Numbered from the stretch's first letter, positions 43,368 to 53,077 are shown. The stretch: DNA of 64,000 bases from Clostridia bacterium (GCA_009929315.1 SAAS01000005.1:176809-240808); one strand, 5' to 3'. Program-made: numbers and translations. Notes: a model not told the origin generated them from the sequence alone.

Positions 43368-44456
43368 ATGAGTAAGGTTTATTTGGTATTGGAAAACGGC
43401 CGCGTTTTTGAGGGCGAAGGCTTCGGAGCGGTCGGTGATACTATCGGTGAGCTTGTTTTTACAACAGGTGTTGTCGGCTATGTCGAAACACTTACCGACC
43501 CGAGCTATGCCGGACAGATTATCATGCATACCTTCCCCGAAATGGGCAATTACGGCATAATCCATGAGGATTACGAGAGCTGGAAGTGCCATGCGCGCGG
43601 CGTTGTCGTACGGAACTGGTGTAAAGATCCATCAAACTTCCGCAGTGAGGAAACTCTGGATGCCTTCCTGAAAAATCAGGGCGTTGTGGGTATTTGCGGA
43701 GTTGACACGAGGGAGATTACCCAGATTATCCGTGAAACCGGCGTCATGAACGCTCTTATAACAAGAGCTCTGCCCGAGGGGGTGCCCGAGGACGTAAAAA
43801 ACTATACCGTCAAAGGTGTCGTACCCGAAACCAGCACGAAAAGTCCTTACATTGTCGCCCCAAAAGGCGACGGAAATTACAATGTCGCGCTAATCGACTA
43901 CGGCGCTAAGCGCAACATTATCCGCGAGCTTTCCGAGCTTGGCTGCAAGGTGACGGTTTTTCCGCAAAACACAAAAGCTGACGAAATTCTTGCCTCGAAC
44001 CCCGACGGAATCATGCTCTCAAACGGAGCTGGAGATCCCGCGGAGAACACGGCGTGTATAGAGGAAATTAAACTGCTGCTCGGCAAGGTTCCCATTTTCG
44101 GAATTTGTCTGGGTCATCAGCTTCTGGCCCTTGCCGCCGGCGGAAAAACCGAAAAACTTCGTTACGGTCATCGTGGCGGCAATCAGCCCGTCAAGAATCT
44201 TGAGAGCGGACGGGTTTACATAACTTCGCAGAATCACGGTTACGCCGTTCTCTCCGAGAGCCTTGACCCGAGCGTCGCGACCCTAAGTTATGTAAACCTA
44301 AATGACAACACCTGTGAGGGGCTTGACTATCCGTCGCTCAAAGCTTTTTCCCTTCAGTTCCACCCCGAGGCTCATTGCGGTCCGCGCGATATGCGATTTG
44401 CCTTCAGAAAATTCTTGGATTTAATGGATGGAGGTAAGGATAATGCCGCTCGATAA
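43368..44456 (+). CDS. carA: Carbamoyl-phosphate synthase small (glutaminase) subunit
   Basis: Hydrolyses glutamine and channels ammonia to CarB. The 362 residues have the N-terminal CPSase domain (FTTGVVGYVETLTDPSY) and a C-terminal class-I amidotransferase with the nucleophile in FGICLGHQLLALA and the catalytic His in LQFHPEAHCGPRD. It starts 4 nt after the argF stop with a weak ribosome site, so coupled translation is likely. Two oppositely oriented copies of the GGTTTACATAACTT repeat lie inside the gene, 58 bp apart. Confidence 0.96.
   Translation: MSKVYLVLENGRVFEGEGFGAVGDTIGELVFTTGVVGYVETLTDPSYAGQIIMHTFPEMGNYGIIHEDYESWKCHARGVVVRNWCKDPSNFRSEETLDAFLKNQGVVGICGVDTREITQIIRETGVMNALITRALPEGVPEDVKNYTVKGVVPETSTKSPYIVAPKGDGNYNVALIDYGAKRNIIRELSELGCKVTVFPQNTKADEILASNPDGIMLSNGAGDPAENTACIEEIKLLLGKVPIFGICLGHQLLALAAGGKTEKLRYGHRGGNQPVKNLESGRVYITSQNHGYAVLSESLDPSVATLSYVNLNDNTCEGLDYPSLKAFSLQFHPEAHCGPRDMRFAFRKFLDLMDGGKDNAAR
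44213..44226 (+). repeat. GGTTTACATAACTT repeat variant inside carA
   Basis: Twelve of 14 positions agree with GGTTTACATAATTA. It is one arm of an exact 14 bp inverted repeat whose partner is at 44285-44298. Confidence 0.65.
44285..44298 (-). repeat. GGTTTACATAACTT repeat variant inside carA, inverted copy
   Basis: Exact inverse of the copy at 44213-44226. Confidence 0.65.
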
Positions 44457-47400
44457 ACAGATTAAAAAGGTGCTCGTCATCGGCTCCGGCCCTATCGTAA
44501 TAGGACAGGCCGCGGAATTTGACTATGCCGGAAATCAGGCCTGCCGAGTTTTGAAAGAGGCGGGTCTGAATGTCGTTCTCGTCAACTCCAACCCGGCTAC
44601 TATCATGACTGATACAACACTCGCCAACGAAATTTACCTGGAGCCACTCACCGCGGAAACCGTCAAACGCATCATTGAAAAGGAGCGCCCCGACAGTTTG
44701 CTGGCTTCCCTCGGCGGACAAACCGGACTTACCATAGCCATGCAGCTCAGCAAGGAAGGCTATCTCGAAAAAATGGGCATTCGCCTGCTCGGTACTTCCG
44801 CCGAGGCCATTGACAAAGCGGAGGACAGGCAGCTTTTCCGCAATACAATGCTCAAAATCGGTCAGCCTGTTATCCCCTCCGACGTTGCAAACGAGCTTGA
44901 ACGCGCCGCGGAGATTGCCCGTGAAATCGGCTATCCCGTTATCATTCGCCCCGCTTTTACACTCGGCGGAGGCGGCGGAGGCGTGGCTTTCAGCGAGGCA
45001 GAGCTTCGAGTTATCGCCCGCAACGGGCTTATGCTCTCCCCTATCACTCAGATTCTGGTTGAGCGCTACATCGCGGGCTGGAAGGAAATCGAGTTTGAGG
45101 TAATGCGCGACAAGGCGGGCAACGTAATCGCAGTTTGCAGCATGGAGAACTTTGACCCCGTCGGTGTTCACACGGGCGACAGCATAGTTGTCGCGCCCGC
45201 TATGACTCTCTCCGACAGGGAGTATCAAATGCTGCGCTCCGCTTCTCTCGACATTATAACCGAGCTTGGCATTGAAGGCGGCTGCAACTGCCAGTTCGCG
45301 CTCAACCCCCACAGCTTTGAATACACGGTTATTGAGGTTAACCCCCGCGTTTCGCGCTCCTCCGCTCTCGCGAGCAAGGCGACAGGCTATCCGATTGCGA
45401 AGGTCGCGGCAAAAATTGCTCTCGGCTACACTCTCGACGAGATACGCAACGATGTAACCGGTAAAACCAGCGCCTGCTTTGAGCCGACGGTTGACTATGT
45501 GGTCTGTAAACTGCCTAAATGGCCTTTTGATAAATTTGTGGTCGCCGACCGCACGCTCGGCACCGCAATGAAGGCAACAGGCGAAGTTATGGCAATCGCC
45601 CCCTGCTTTGAGGCGGCGATTATGAAGGCTGTCCGCGGCGCAGAGCTGGGGCTTGACACCCTCAACCCTAAGGTTCCGTGTTCGGTTGACATAATTTCTG
45701 ATATAGCACTTGTCAACGACAGGCGGCTGTTCACTGTTTTCAGTGCACTTAAACAAAATGTCAGCGTTGAAAAGATTAACGAGATAACAAAAATCGACCC
45801 CTGGTTTTTATATAAACTCAAGAATCTCGCGGATTTTGAGATTTCAATTTCCGACATGGGCTTGACTGAAGAAAGCTACAAAAAGGGAAAATATTACGGC
45901 TACACGGACAAGGCCTTAGAGCGCATTTCCGGAGGCAAGGTGCATAGCCCCACCAAGTATTCCTACAAGATGGTTGATACCTGCGCGGCGGAATTTGCTG
46001 CTGAAACGCCATATTTCTATTCCTCCTGCGACGCTCACTGTGAGGCTCGCCCCTTCATAAAAGGCTTAAAGGAGCGCGTTATCGTTCTCGGCAGCGGACC
46101 TATCCGCATAGGACAGGGAATAGAGTTTGACTACAGCTCCGTTCACTGCGTAAAAACCCTCAAGGAGCTTGGTTACGAGGTCGTTATTATCAACAACAAC
46201 CCCGAAACCGTTTCCACGGACTTTGACACGGCTGACAGGCTCTATTTTGAACCGCTCACCTTTGAGGACGTTATGCAGGTAATCGAGGTTGAACGACCCT
46301 TCGGCGTTGTTGTCGCCTTCGGCGGACAGACTGCGATAAATCTGACTCACGCTTTGAGCGACGCTGGGATAAAAATACTCGGCACCTCCGCGGAGAGCAT
46401 TGACCTTGCGGAGGACAGGCTTCGCTTTGATGCGCTTTTGGAAAGCTTCAATATCCGCCGCCCGAAGGGTCTTTCGGCGGTCGATATGGACGAGGCTTTA
46501 AGCGCTGCCGAAACGCTCGGCTACCCCGTTCTGCTGCGCCCCTCCTATGTTATCGGCGGGCAGAACATGACAATTGCCTACACAGAGGATAATGTTCGCC
46601 AGTACATGAACATTATTCTTGCCCAGGGTATCGAAAACGCTGTTCTGGTCGATAAATACATGATGGGAACCGAGCTTGAGGTTGACATAATCTGTGACGG
46701 AACTGATGTTCTGATTCCCGGAATCATGCAGCATATTGAGCGCGCCGGCGTTCACAGCGGCGACAGTATAGCGGTTTATCCTCCGTATAATATCGGCGAT
46801 AAAATGCTGACAAATATTATCGAGGTTTCCACCAAGCTTGCTCTTGCGATGAACACCCGCGGGCTTGTGAACATCCAATACCTCATTTACGGCGGTGAGC
46901 TTTACGTTATCGAGGTCAATCCCCGCGCCTCAAGAACAATTCCCTATATCAGCAAGGTCACAGGACTTCCGATGGTTGATATAGCCACGCGCCTAATGGT
47001 TGGAGAAAGCCTCAAAAATATGCCTTACGGCACCGGTCTTTATAAGCAGCCTCCCTATGTTACAGTAAAGGTCCCCGTTTTCTCCTTTGAAAAGCTCTTG
47101 GGAGTAAACTCCGCGCTGAGCCCCGAAATGAAGTCCACGGGCGAGGTGCTCGGAATCGGCAAAACCCTTGAGGAGGCGCTGTTTAAAGGGCTTCTTTCGG
47201 CGGGCTTTCACCTCGACTCACACCTGAAAAGCAGCGAGAAGGGGGTTTTTATAAGCGTCAACAGGCAGGACCGCTTTGAGCTGCTAAACCTTGCGCGAAA
47301 GTTCGACGAGCTGGGCTACAAGCTCTATGCAACCGACGGCACCGCGCACGAGATTGAGCGTCTGGGCGCGGACGTTACAATTGTCGGAAAGCTCAAAAGC

Positions 47401-48477
47401 GAAAACAATGTTTTGGGTCTGCTTGAGGACGGAAAAATTTCCTACCTTATCATGACGGGTACAACCGAACCCAACTATGTAAATGACTATATCCGCATAA
47501 ACCGCCGCGCCCTCCAGCTCTCTATCCCCTGCCTGACCTCGCTTGATACCGCGAACGCCCTTGCGGATATGCTCTCAAGCCGTTACACCGAGCACAACAC
47601 CGAGCTTGTGGACATCGCCCACATGAGAACAAAGCGCGAAACCCTGCCCTTTGTAAAAATGCAGGGCAGCGGTGACGACTATATCTTCTTCGAGAATTTT
47701 GACGGCAGCATTTCCTGTCCCGAGTCGCTGAGCACCTCGCTTGCTGACAGGCACTTCGGAATCGGCGGAACGGGCATAGTGCTTATCGAGCGCTCGGAGA
47801 TTGCGGACGCGAAAATGCGCATCTTCAACGCGGACGGCTCGGAAAGCGGCATGGCGGGCAACTGTATGCGCTGTGTCGGCAAATATCTGCATGACCGCGG
47901 AATAGTTCCGAAGATGGAGATGACCATTGAAACCGAAAGCGGAATAAAGGAGCTGACTCTCTACTCCTTCGGCGGTGAGGTTCGCTCAGTACGCGTTAAC
48001 ATGGGAAAGGCCGAGCTTAATCCCGCTAAAATACCCGTTAAGCTTGACGGAGAGCGTGTTGTTAACCGCAGGCTCAAGGTTGCGGGCGGCGAGTATGAAA
48101 TTAGCTGCGTGAATATCGGAAACCCTCACTGCGTTGTTTTCTGCGAGAGGGTTGACCGAGTTAATATTGCGGAGCTAGGTCCGCTCTTTGAGTATGACCC
48201 CCTGTTCCCCGAGCGCATAAATGCGGAATTTGTCCGCGTTGTTAACGGCAACACGCTGAAAATGCGTGTTTGGGAGCGCGGCAACGGAGAAACACTTGCC
48301 TGCGGAACGGGAGCCTGCGCTGCGGTCGTCGCGGCAGTTGAAAACGGCTTTTGCGCGAAGGGCGAGGATGTAACCGTCAAGGTTCGGGGCGGCGAACTCG
48401 TAGTTAATTACTCTGACGAAGCGGTGTATCTGACAGGCAACGCAAGTCTTGTTTTCAACGGTACGGTTGAGCTGTAA
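44443..48477 (+). CDS. carB: Fusion of carbamoyl-phosphate synthase large subunit (CarB) with a diaminopimelate epimerase (DapF) domain
   Basis: A 1344-residue protein, about 280 longer than ordinary CarB. Residues 1-~1055 are complete CarB: two ATP-grasp halves (starting KKVLVIGSGPIVIGQAAEFDYAG and VIVLGSGPIRIGQGIEFDYSS) and an MGS-like allosteric domain (~930-1050). From about 1061 the chain continues in the same frame as DapF: LPFVKMQGSGDDYIFF, IFNADGSESGMAGNCMRC, VNIGNPHCVVF, ERGNGETLACGTGACAA. The second catalytic Cys (C1287) is present, but the first, usually CGNG.RC, reads AGNCMRC with Ala1138 in the Cys position and a Cys three residues on (C1141). No stop, frameshift or ribosome site separates the halves. 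The start at 44443 follows GGAGG; the gene overlaps carA by 14 nt. The CarB half should serve arginine and pyrimidine synthesis; activity of the DapF half is uncertain. Confidence 0.92.
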   Translation: MPLDKQIKKVLVIGSGPIVIGQAAEFDYAGNQACRVLKEAGLNVVLVNSNPATIMTDTTLANEIYLEPLTAETVKRIIEKERPDSLLASLGGQTGLTIAMQLSKEGYLEKMGIRLLGTSAEAIDKAEDRQLFRNTMLKIGQPVIPSDVANELERAAEIAREIGYPVIIRPAFTLGGGGGGVAFSEAELRVIARNGLMLSPITQILVERYIAGWKEIEFEVMRDKAGNVIAVCSMENFDPVGVHTGDSIVVAPAMTLSDREYQMLRSASLDIITELGIEGGCNCQFALNPHSFEYTVIEVNPRVSRSSALASKATGYPIAKVAAKIALGYTLDEIRNDVTGKTSACFEPTVDYVVCKLPKWPFDKFVVADRTLGTAMKATGEVMAIAPCFEAAIMKAVRGAELGLDTLNPKVPCSVDIISDIALVNDRRLFTVFSALKQNVSVEKINEITKIDPWFLYKLKNLADFEISISDMGLTEESYKKGKYYGYTDKALERISGGKVHSPTKYSYKMVDTCAAEFAAETPYFYSSCDAHCEARPFIKGLKERVIVLGSGPIRIGQGIEFDYSSVHCVKTLKELGYEVVIINNNPETVSTDFDTADRLYFEPLTFEDVMQVIEVERPFGVVVAFGGQTAINLTHALSDAGIKILGTSAESIDLAEDRLRFDALLESFNIRRPKGLSAVDMDEALSAAETLGYPVLLRPSYVIGGQNMTIAYTEDNVRQYMNIILAQGIENAVLVDKYMMGTELEVDIICDGTDVLIPGIMQHIERAGVHSGDSIAVYPPYNIGDKMLTNIIEVSTKLALAMNTRGLVNIQYLIYGGELYVIEVNPRASRTIPYISKVTGLPMVDIATRLMVGESLKNMPYGTGLYKQPPYVTVKVPVFSFEKLLGVNSALSPEMKSTGEVLGIGKTLEEALFKGLLSAGFHLDSHLKSSEKGVFISVNRQDRFELLNLARKFDELGYKLYATDGTAHEIERLGADVTIVGKLKSENNVLGLLEDGKISYLIMTGTTEPNYVNDYIRINRRALQLSIPCLTSLDTANALADMLSSRYTEHNTELVDIAHMRTKRETLPFVKMQGSGDDYIFFENFDGSISCPESLSTSLADRHFGIGGTGIVLIERSEIADAKMRIFNADGSESGMAGNCMRCVGKYLHDRGIVPKMEMTIETESGIKELTLYSFGGEVRSVRVNMGKAELNPAKIPVKLDGERVVNRRLKVAGGEYEISCVNIGNPHCVVFCERVDRVNIAELGPLFEYDPLFPERINAEFVRVVNGNTLKMRVWERGNGETLACGTGACAAVVAAVENGFCAKGEDVTVKVRGGELVVNYSDEAVYLTGNASLVFNGTVEL

Positions 48478-48503
48478 AAAAAACTGATTCAGCTGTAAAT
48501 TAG

Positions 48504-48535
48504 TGATGGGGTGACTTTTTAAGTCATCCCATCTT
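48504..48535 (+). terminator. Intrinsic terminator of the arg-car operon
   Basis: Stem GATGGGGTGACTT / AAGTCATCCCATC (one bulge) with a short T loop, followed by TTTTTG, 27 nt after the carB stop. Confidence 0.85.
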
Positions 48536-48717
48536 TTTGTTGTCCGTGAGCCTGCGTAGTGTAAGCCTAATCAAGCACTCGCGGGAAACGCAGCAGCTTA
48601 AAAAAACATTTCCGTTATCAGCCGAAACAGCCGTGAAAAGGCTATCAAAAGCCCCTGTCTTCGCATAATGTGTAGCGAATAAGAGTATTCACACCGTGTG
48701 GAAGGGACTGAAACATT

Positions 48718-49791
48718 ATGAACGACCAACGTATTTTGCGATATTTTCTTGGGGGAAACACCTCAAGCGGCTTCTATTCTCTTTACGACAGCTTCGTATC
48801 CCCATCCGACGACAGCTTTCTATGGGTCATAAAGGGCGGCCCCGGCTGCGGCAAATCAAGCTTCATGAAAATGCTCGGCAGCGCCGCGGAGAATGCGGGC
48901 TTCAGCGTTGAATACGACGTGTGTTCAGGAGACCCCGGCTCTCTTGACGGAATTTTCATACCCGAGTTGAAAACAGCGTATATAGACGGTACTGCTCCGC
49001 ACACGGCCGACACCCACATGGCCGCGGTTGATTCCGCTTATTTAGACCTTGGCGCTTATTATGACTATGAAGCAATCGGCGACTGTAAGAACGAGCTCAG
49101 ACAGCTTTACGGCGGCTGCAGCTTACTTTACAAAAAGGCTTATTCGGCCTTTGCGGCGGCCGGAGCACTTCAAAACGGATGGCAGGATGAATTTTCAACA
49201 CAGTCGGAAAAAGAGGAGGCGGTTAAGCGCGTCAGCGGAATAGCGCTTCGGGAATTTGGGAAACGGCACAGGGAAAAAGGTCTGATAAAGCGGCGTTTTC
49301 TGAGCGCGCTTACCTGTAACGGGCTTTCTTCTCTGCCCGAAACCGCGGTTTCACTTTGCAATCGCTTTTACGTTTTTGAAAACAGGCTCAGGATGGCGGC
49401 ACCGGCTCTGAACTACCTTTGTGTCGCGGCATCCGAAGCGGGACATGACGTAATAGCATGTTTGAATCCCTTAACTCCCGAAAAGATCGAAGCCGTACTG
49501 TTGCCTTCCCTTTCGCTCGGTTTTATTACCGACGACAGCGCTTTGAACAATGAGCTTGACGCGCGGCGAATAAGACTTGACGCGCTGGCGGATATCGAAA
49601 GACTTAAAAAGACCAGAGCCGAGCTGCGAAGATGCGAGAAACTGACCGAGGCGCTTGTATTCGAGGGTTGCTCAAATCTTTACGGAGCGAAACTTATGCA
49701 TGATGAGATAGAGAGCATCATTAACCCCAATGTTGATTTTGACAGTATCGGCGCGCTTGCAAGAAAGCATGTCAAAGCGCTTGGCATTTAG
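48718..49791 (+). CDS. P-loop ATPase of PRK06851-like family, function unknown
   Basis: A 357-residue soluble protein. It opens MNDQRILRYFLGGNTSSGFYSLYDSF and has Walker A KGGPGCGKSSFMKML (~40-54). Segments such as EYDVCSGDPGSLDGIFIPELKTAYIDGTAPH are characteristic of a Firmicutes family annotated only as ATPase or nucleotide kinase. I recognise a single P-loop here; some relatives have two. The ATG follows GAAGGG. It stands alone between the arg operon terminator and a convergent transporter-like cluster. The 240 bp before it contain nothing else that I recognise. Confidence 0.75.
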   Translation: MNDQRILRYFLGGNTSSGFYSLYDSFVSPSDDSFLWVIKGGPGCGKSSFMKMLGSAAENAGFSVEYDVCSGDPGSLDGIFIPELKTAYIDGTAPHTADTHMAAVDSAYLDLGAYYDYEAIGDCKNELRQLYGGCSLLYKKAYSAFAAAGALQNGWQDEFSTQSEKEEAVKRVSGIALREFGKRHREKGLIKRRFLSALTCNGLSSLPETAVSLCNRFYVFENRLRMAAPALNYLCVAASEAGHDVIACLNPLTPEKIEAVLLPSLSLGFITDDSALNNELDARRIRLDALADIERLKKTRAELRRCEKLTEALVFEGCSNLYGAKLMHDEIESIINPNVDFDSIGALARKHVKALGI

Positions 49792-49834
49792 GAATCTGCA
49801 CCGACATGAACAAAAAGTCGATATTGAATAAATC

Positions 49835-49865
49835 AAGACGCAGGGCTTTTTGCACTCTGCGTCTT
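49835..49865. terminator. Hairpin between convergent genes
   Basis: Perfect 9 bp stem AAGACGCAG / CTGCGTCTT with a 13 nt loop; T-tracts on both sides are poor. It lies between the stops at 49791 and 49885. Confidence 0.55.
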
Positions 49866-49884
49866 GTGGTTTTCCGTATAATAT

Positions 49885-51114
49885 TTATTGCTTTAAGTCC
49901 GAGCCTTCGGGGCTTTCCATGATTTCTCGGACAATGCTTTCTATGTCGAGCTGAAGCTCTTTTTCGCTGTTGTCCTGCGTTTCTTCAGAGGCTTTTCCTC
50001 TTTTATGAAATTTCAAAGCCGGTTTTTCAAAGTGACGGCGCAGCGTTTTGTCGCGTCGCTTCTGTATCCTTCGTTCCTTCCATGCTTCCCTGCGTGCGTA
50101 TCTGTCGTCCCATGCGTCCCAGAGCTCGAATTTCAGAATTTTGAGCTTAGCAACAAGAAGCCTAATGAACTTTACGGCGAGAATAACAAGACAAATAAAC
50201 GGGAATATACCGAGCAAGACAGCAATAAGACAGAGCCTTGCCACATAATCCTCCGAAACTCTCGCGGCGTTTTCCCAATAGGGATAAATAACGCCGGTTG
50301 TAGCCATAGAGCGGTCGCCAAAATTCTTAAATATTCCGTAAATGGCAGGCAGAGAGTATCTTGTGCTGTTTTCAACAACCACAGCTTTTTGCGTTTTAAA
50401 GCTCTCTGTGAGCAGGTTTTCCCCAAAATTTGAAATCGGGTCCGGCATCGCCACTTCGTAGCAACTGATTGACGTTGTCTCCTGCAATGAGGCAAACGTG
50501 GAATAATGCATAAATATTACAGGCTCACCCGAAAAGGCTTTATTTGAAAACTTGTCGGTTTCCCTGCGGACAACACCCGCAACATAATAAGGTGCTCCGC
50601 CGATTGTAACCGTCATACCCTCAAGCGAGGTTCCGCCGAAGAGCTTCCATGCCAGCTCATAGTCCAGCACCACCCTGTCCTTCATGAGGTCGTCCTCGGA
50701 GATAAAGCTTCCCGAGAGAAGCTCGTAAGGATGAAACAGGAAAAAATCGCCGTCTACACCGATTGCTGTTGCTTCGGAGGAGTCACGGTCGCCCGAAACA
50801 GTAAGACTGCCGACAGCCGAGTAGCAGTCTGTCCAGCTTTCGCCCTCTGTTTTCGGCTCAAGCCCCGCATCAACAAGTTTTCCGTCAATGCCCTTGCGAA
50901 AGGCGTTTATCGTTTCCGCTGAAACCTCACTGCCGACGGGGAAAAAGCAGGAAAGCTGCGCAAAACGCTCTTTACTCTCGCCAGCCCAGTATTTCGACGC
51001 CTGCTGGCTTAATAAAATTCTGCTGTAAGAACCGGCGCGCAAAAGACAAGCTCCGATGAGAATCAGAAGGAGGGCGTTTACCGCGTAAAGCAGTATTCTC
51101 TTTTTGTTTTTCAA
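49885..51114 (-). CDS. Two-TM protein with a MacB-like periplasmic (PCD) domain
   Basis: A 409-residue membrane protein. TM1 is at ~7-25 (LLYAVNALLLILIGACLL), a ~260-residue extracytoplasmic domain follows that resembles the MacB/FtsX core (GVDGDFFLFHPYELLSGSFI, DRVVLDYELAWKLFGG, VTIGGAPYYVAGVVRRE), and TM2 is at ~295-318. A 90-residue, very basic cytoplasmic tail (WDDRYARREAWKERRIQKRR) completes it. Normal MacB permeases have four TM helices and an ATPase partner; here TM3-4 and any ATPase are missing. The start is TTG at 51114, 9 nt from AAAGGAG. Last gene of the five-gene minus-strand module; it probably works with the HlyD-like protein encoded just upstream (inference). Confidence 0.72.
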   Translation of the reverse strand: MKNKKRILLYAVNALLLILIGACLLRAGSYSRILLSQQASKYWAGESKERFAQLSCFFPVGSEVSAETINAFRKGIDGKLVDAGLEPKTEGESWTDCYSAVGSLTVSGDRDSSEATAIGVDGDFFLFHPYELLSGSFISEDDLMKDRVVLDYELAWKLFGGTSLEGMTVTIGGAPYYVAGVVRRETDKFSNKAFSGEPVIFMHYSTFASLQETTSISCYEVAMPDPISNFGENLLTESFKTQKAVVVENSTRYSLPAIYGIFKNFGDRSMATTGVIYPYWENAARVSEDYVARLCLIAVLLGIFPFICLVILAVKFIRLLVAKLKILKFELWDAWDDRYARREAWKERRIQKRRDKTLRRHFEKPALKFHKRGKASEETQDNSEKELQLDIESIVREIMESPEGSDLKQ

Positions 51115-51169
51115 AAGCGCCGCTCCTTTCGATATGCGTTAGAATATCCGATAAAGCAGTTGTTTGCCT

Positions 51170-53044
51170 TTAGTCCGCCAGACGCACCTGCGAGCCCGGT
51201 TCTATCGGCTTTGTTGACGTCGTTATAACCATGTCGCTTGTGGTTAGCGCGCCCGAAACAGCCGTATTGACGTCGTCGCTGGCCATAACCTTAACGTCAA
51301 TGCGTGTGGCGATATACCTGTTGCCCAGGGGGCTGCTCTTTGCCACAACTGTGAGCACGAATTTTCCGTTGTTGTCGGAACGGATTGCGCTGTTCGGTAC
51401 AAGCGCGTCATAGCTTCCGCCCCGCTCTCCTATCGAAACTGCTAGCTGCGTACCGCTTTCAACCTCTCCCTGAAGCTTGAAGCTGAGGATTTTGTTTGTT
51501 CCCGGGTTTTGGGGGTCTGTTTTTATCGCAATCAGTGTAGCGCTGATATCTCCGCCGTAGTAGTAGTTTGTGATCTCGGCGGCATCACCGACCTTAACCT
51601 TCTTGCTTTGCTCGTTTGTGACAGAAAAGCTCACTCCATAGCCCATGTCCGGCACTTCAATGGTCATCATAACCGCGTCAGCCTCCGCAGTTTTACCCGC
51701 GGAAACATTGACCGAGGCGACTATTCCGTTTACTTTACTTTCAACGGAAGCTCCCTCGCCGCCTGCTTTCAGTTTTTCCAAATCCTCTTTCTTTTCGTCG
51801 ATTTGCTTCCTTTGCGCGGCTAAGTCCAAAGCAGCGGAAGCGGCGGTCTTCCCGTCGGTTTTCTGCTTTTCAGCCAGATCGAACATTAAATCTTCGAGAG
51901 TTTTCTGGTTTTCCTCAACGGTAGTCTGCGCCGCATCGAATTTTGTTTTCTTTTCTTCGAGCTTCTTCAATGAGGTGCTGTAACTGTTGTAAATTGTCTG
52001 AAGGTTAAGTAAGGTATCCTGCTCGGTCGCAAGCTTGCTTTTAAGCGTATAGTAATTGGAATCAGCGCTGGCAGCGGCGTAGAGAGCCGAAAGCGCGCTT
52101 TGTAAGGAGCTTATGTTGAGCTCGATGGTGTGAACGGCGTTGTAGGCCGCGGCCATCGCCGTAATGGTGTCCTCATCATAGGTTAAACCTGCGGCAAGTG
52201 CCGGTATGATATCATTAGATGGCTTAACTGTCGGGAAAGTCGTAAGCTCAAGAAGAGCGGTATATTTCTCATATAGGGCGTCCTTATAGACCTGCAGTTC
52301 CTGCTGCTCGCTTGCGGGATAGGTTTCCCTCCACGCAGTGGCGCAATTAATGAAATTATCATAGTCGGTCTTATAAGCGAGCATTGCCGACGCGAGCTTT
52401 TTTTGAGCCGCGCTGATTTCACTTCTTTTTGCGGAAATTTCAGCCGAATTTTCCGCGCCGCCAGAAAGGCCCGAAAGCTGCGACTCCAAATTTGCAATTA
52501 TGGCCTTTTGCTGAGTGATTTCAGCATCCGCCCTGTTCACATTTGCCTGCGCGGCGGCATAGTCGGCTTCCGAATAGGTGTTTGCATCCCTCGTAGCCTT
52601 CGCCTTTTCCAGAGCCTTTTGAGCTAGAGCAATGTCTCGGTTTTCCTTTGAGTAGTCGCTGTCATTTGCGTTTAAGAGCGCCTTCTGGTATGCAAGCACA
52701 AGTGCGTCAAGCGCATCTTCGGCCTCCCTTAGCTGAGAGCTTTCCGCATCGGAATACAAAACAAGCGTATCACCCACCTTGACCTCGTCCCCCACCTGTA
52801 CGGGAACGGATAGCACCTCGCGGGACTGCTCGCTCTTTACCTCGTAACTCTCCATCGCGGCAACCGTACCGCTTCCGCGTATCTTTGCGTTTATCGCGCC
52901 CGACTGAACGTAGCTGGCTGCGACCTCTGCCAGCGAATGGTTCATTATGGTATTTGAAAAGAAGGTCAGTACGAGCATAACCGATAAAAAGATGATGGCT
53001 GCGTTTTTTACCCAAGCCCTCTTTTTGACTTTCTGTTCCGTCAT
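51170..53044 (-). CDS. HlyD/MacA-like membrane-fusion (adaptor) protein with long coiled coil
   Basis: A 624-residue protein with one N-terminal TM helix (~14-32). It then shows a lipoyl half-motif (VQVGDEVKVGDTLVLYSD), a long alpha-helical hairpin rich in Ala, Glu, Gln and Lys (~105-430, coiled coil), the second lipoyl half (VESKVNGIVASVNVSAGKTAEADAVMMTIE) and beta-barrel segments. These proteins bridge an inner-membrane pump and an outer layer; in Gram-positives they pair with MacB-type exporters. AAAGGA precedes the ATG. The gap upstream holds a GGTTTACATAATTA copy. No exporter ATPase is adjacent. Confidence 0.85.
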   Translation of the reverse strand: MTEQKVKKRAWVKNAAIIFLSVMLVLTFFSNTIMNHSLAEVAASYVQSGAINAKIRGSGTVAAMESYEVKSEQSREVLSVPVQVGDEVKVGDTLVLYSDAESSQLREAEDALDALVLAYQKALLNANDSDYSKENRDIALAQKALEKAKATRDANTYSEADYAAAQANVNRADAEITQQKAIIANLESQLSGLSGGAENSAEISAKRSEISAAQKKLASAMLAYKTDYDNFINCATAWRETYPASEQQELQVYKDALYEKYTALLELTTFPTVKPSNDIIPALAAGLTYDEDTITAMAAAYNAVHTIELNISSLQSALSALYAAASADSNYYTLKSKLATEQDTLLNLQTIYNSYSTSLKKLEEKKTKFDAAQTTVEENQKTLEDLMFDLAEKQKTDGKTAASAALDLAAQRKQIDEKKEDLEKLKAGGEGASVESKVNGIVASVNVSAGKTAEADAVMMTIEVPDMGYGVSFSVTNEQSKKVKVGDAAEITNYYYGGDISATLIAIKTDPQNPGTNKILSFKLQGEVESGTQLAVSIGERGGSYDALVPNSAIRSDNNGKFVLTVVAKSSPLGNRYIATRIDVKVMASDDVNTAVSGALTTSDMVITTSTKPIEPGSQVRLAD

Positions 53045-53063
53045 AGATTTCTTCCTTTCAATT

Positions 53064-53077
53064 GGTTTACATAATTA
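53064..53077 (+). repeat. GGTTTACATAATTA repeat (exact copy)
   Basis: Exact 14-mer in the 53 bp gap between the HlyD-like gene and the MalG-type permease. Confidence 0.7.

Noticed and set aside
44404..45756. Minus-strand 450-codon open frame opposite carB
   Set aside because: It is antisense to well-conserved CarB sequence, has no family resemblance, and is a by-product of the GC-rich codon pattern.
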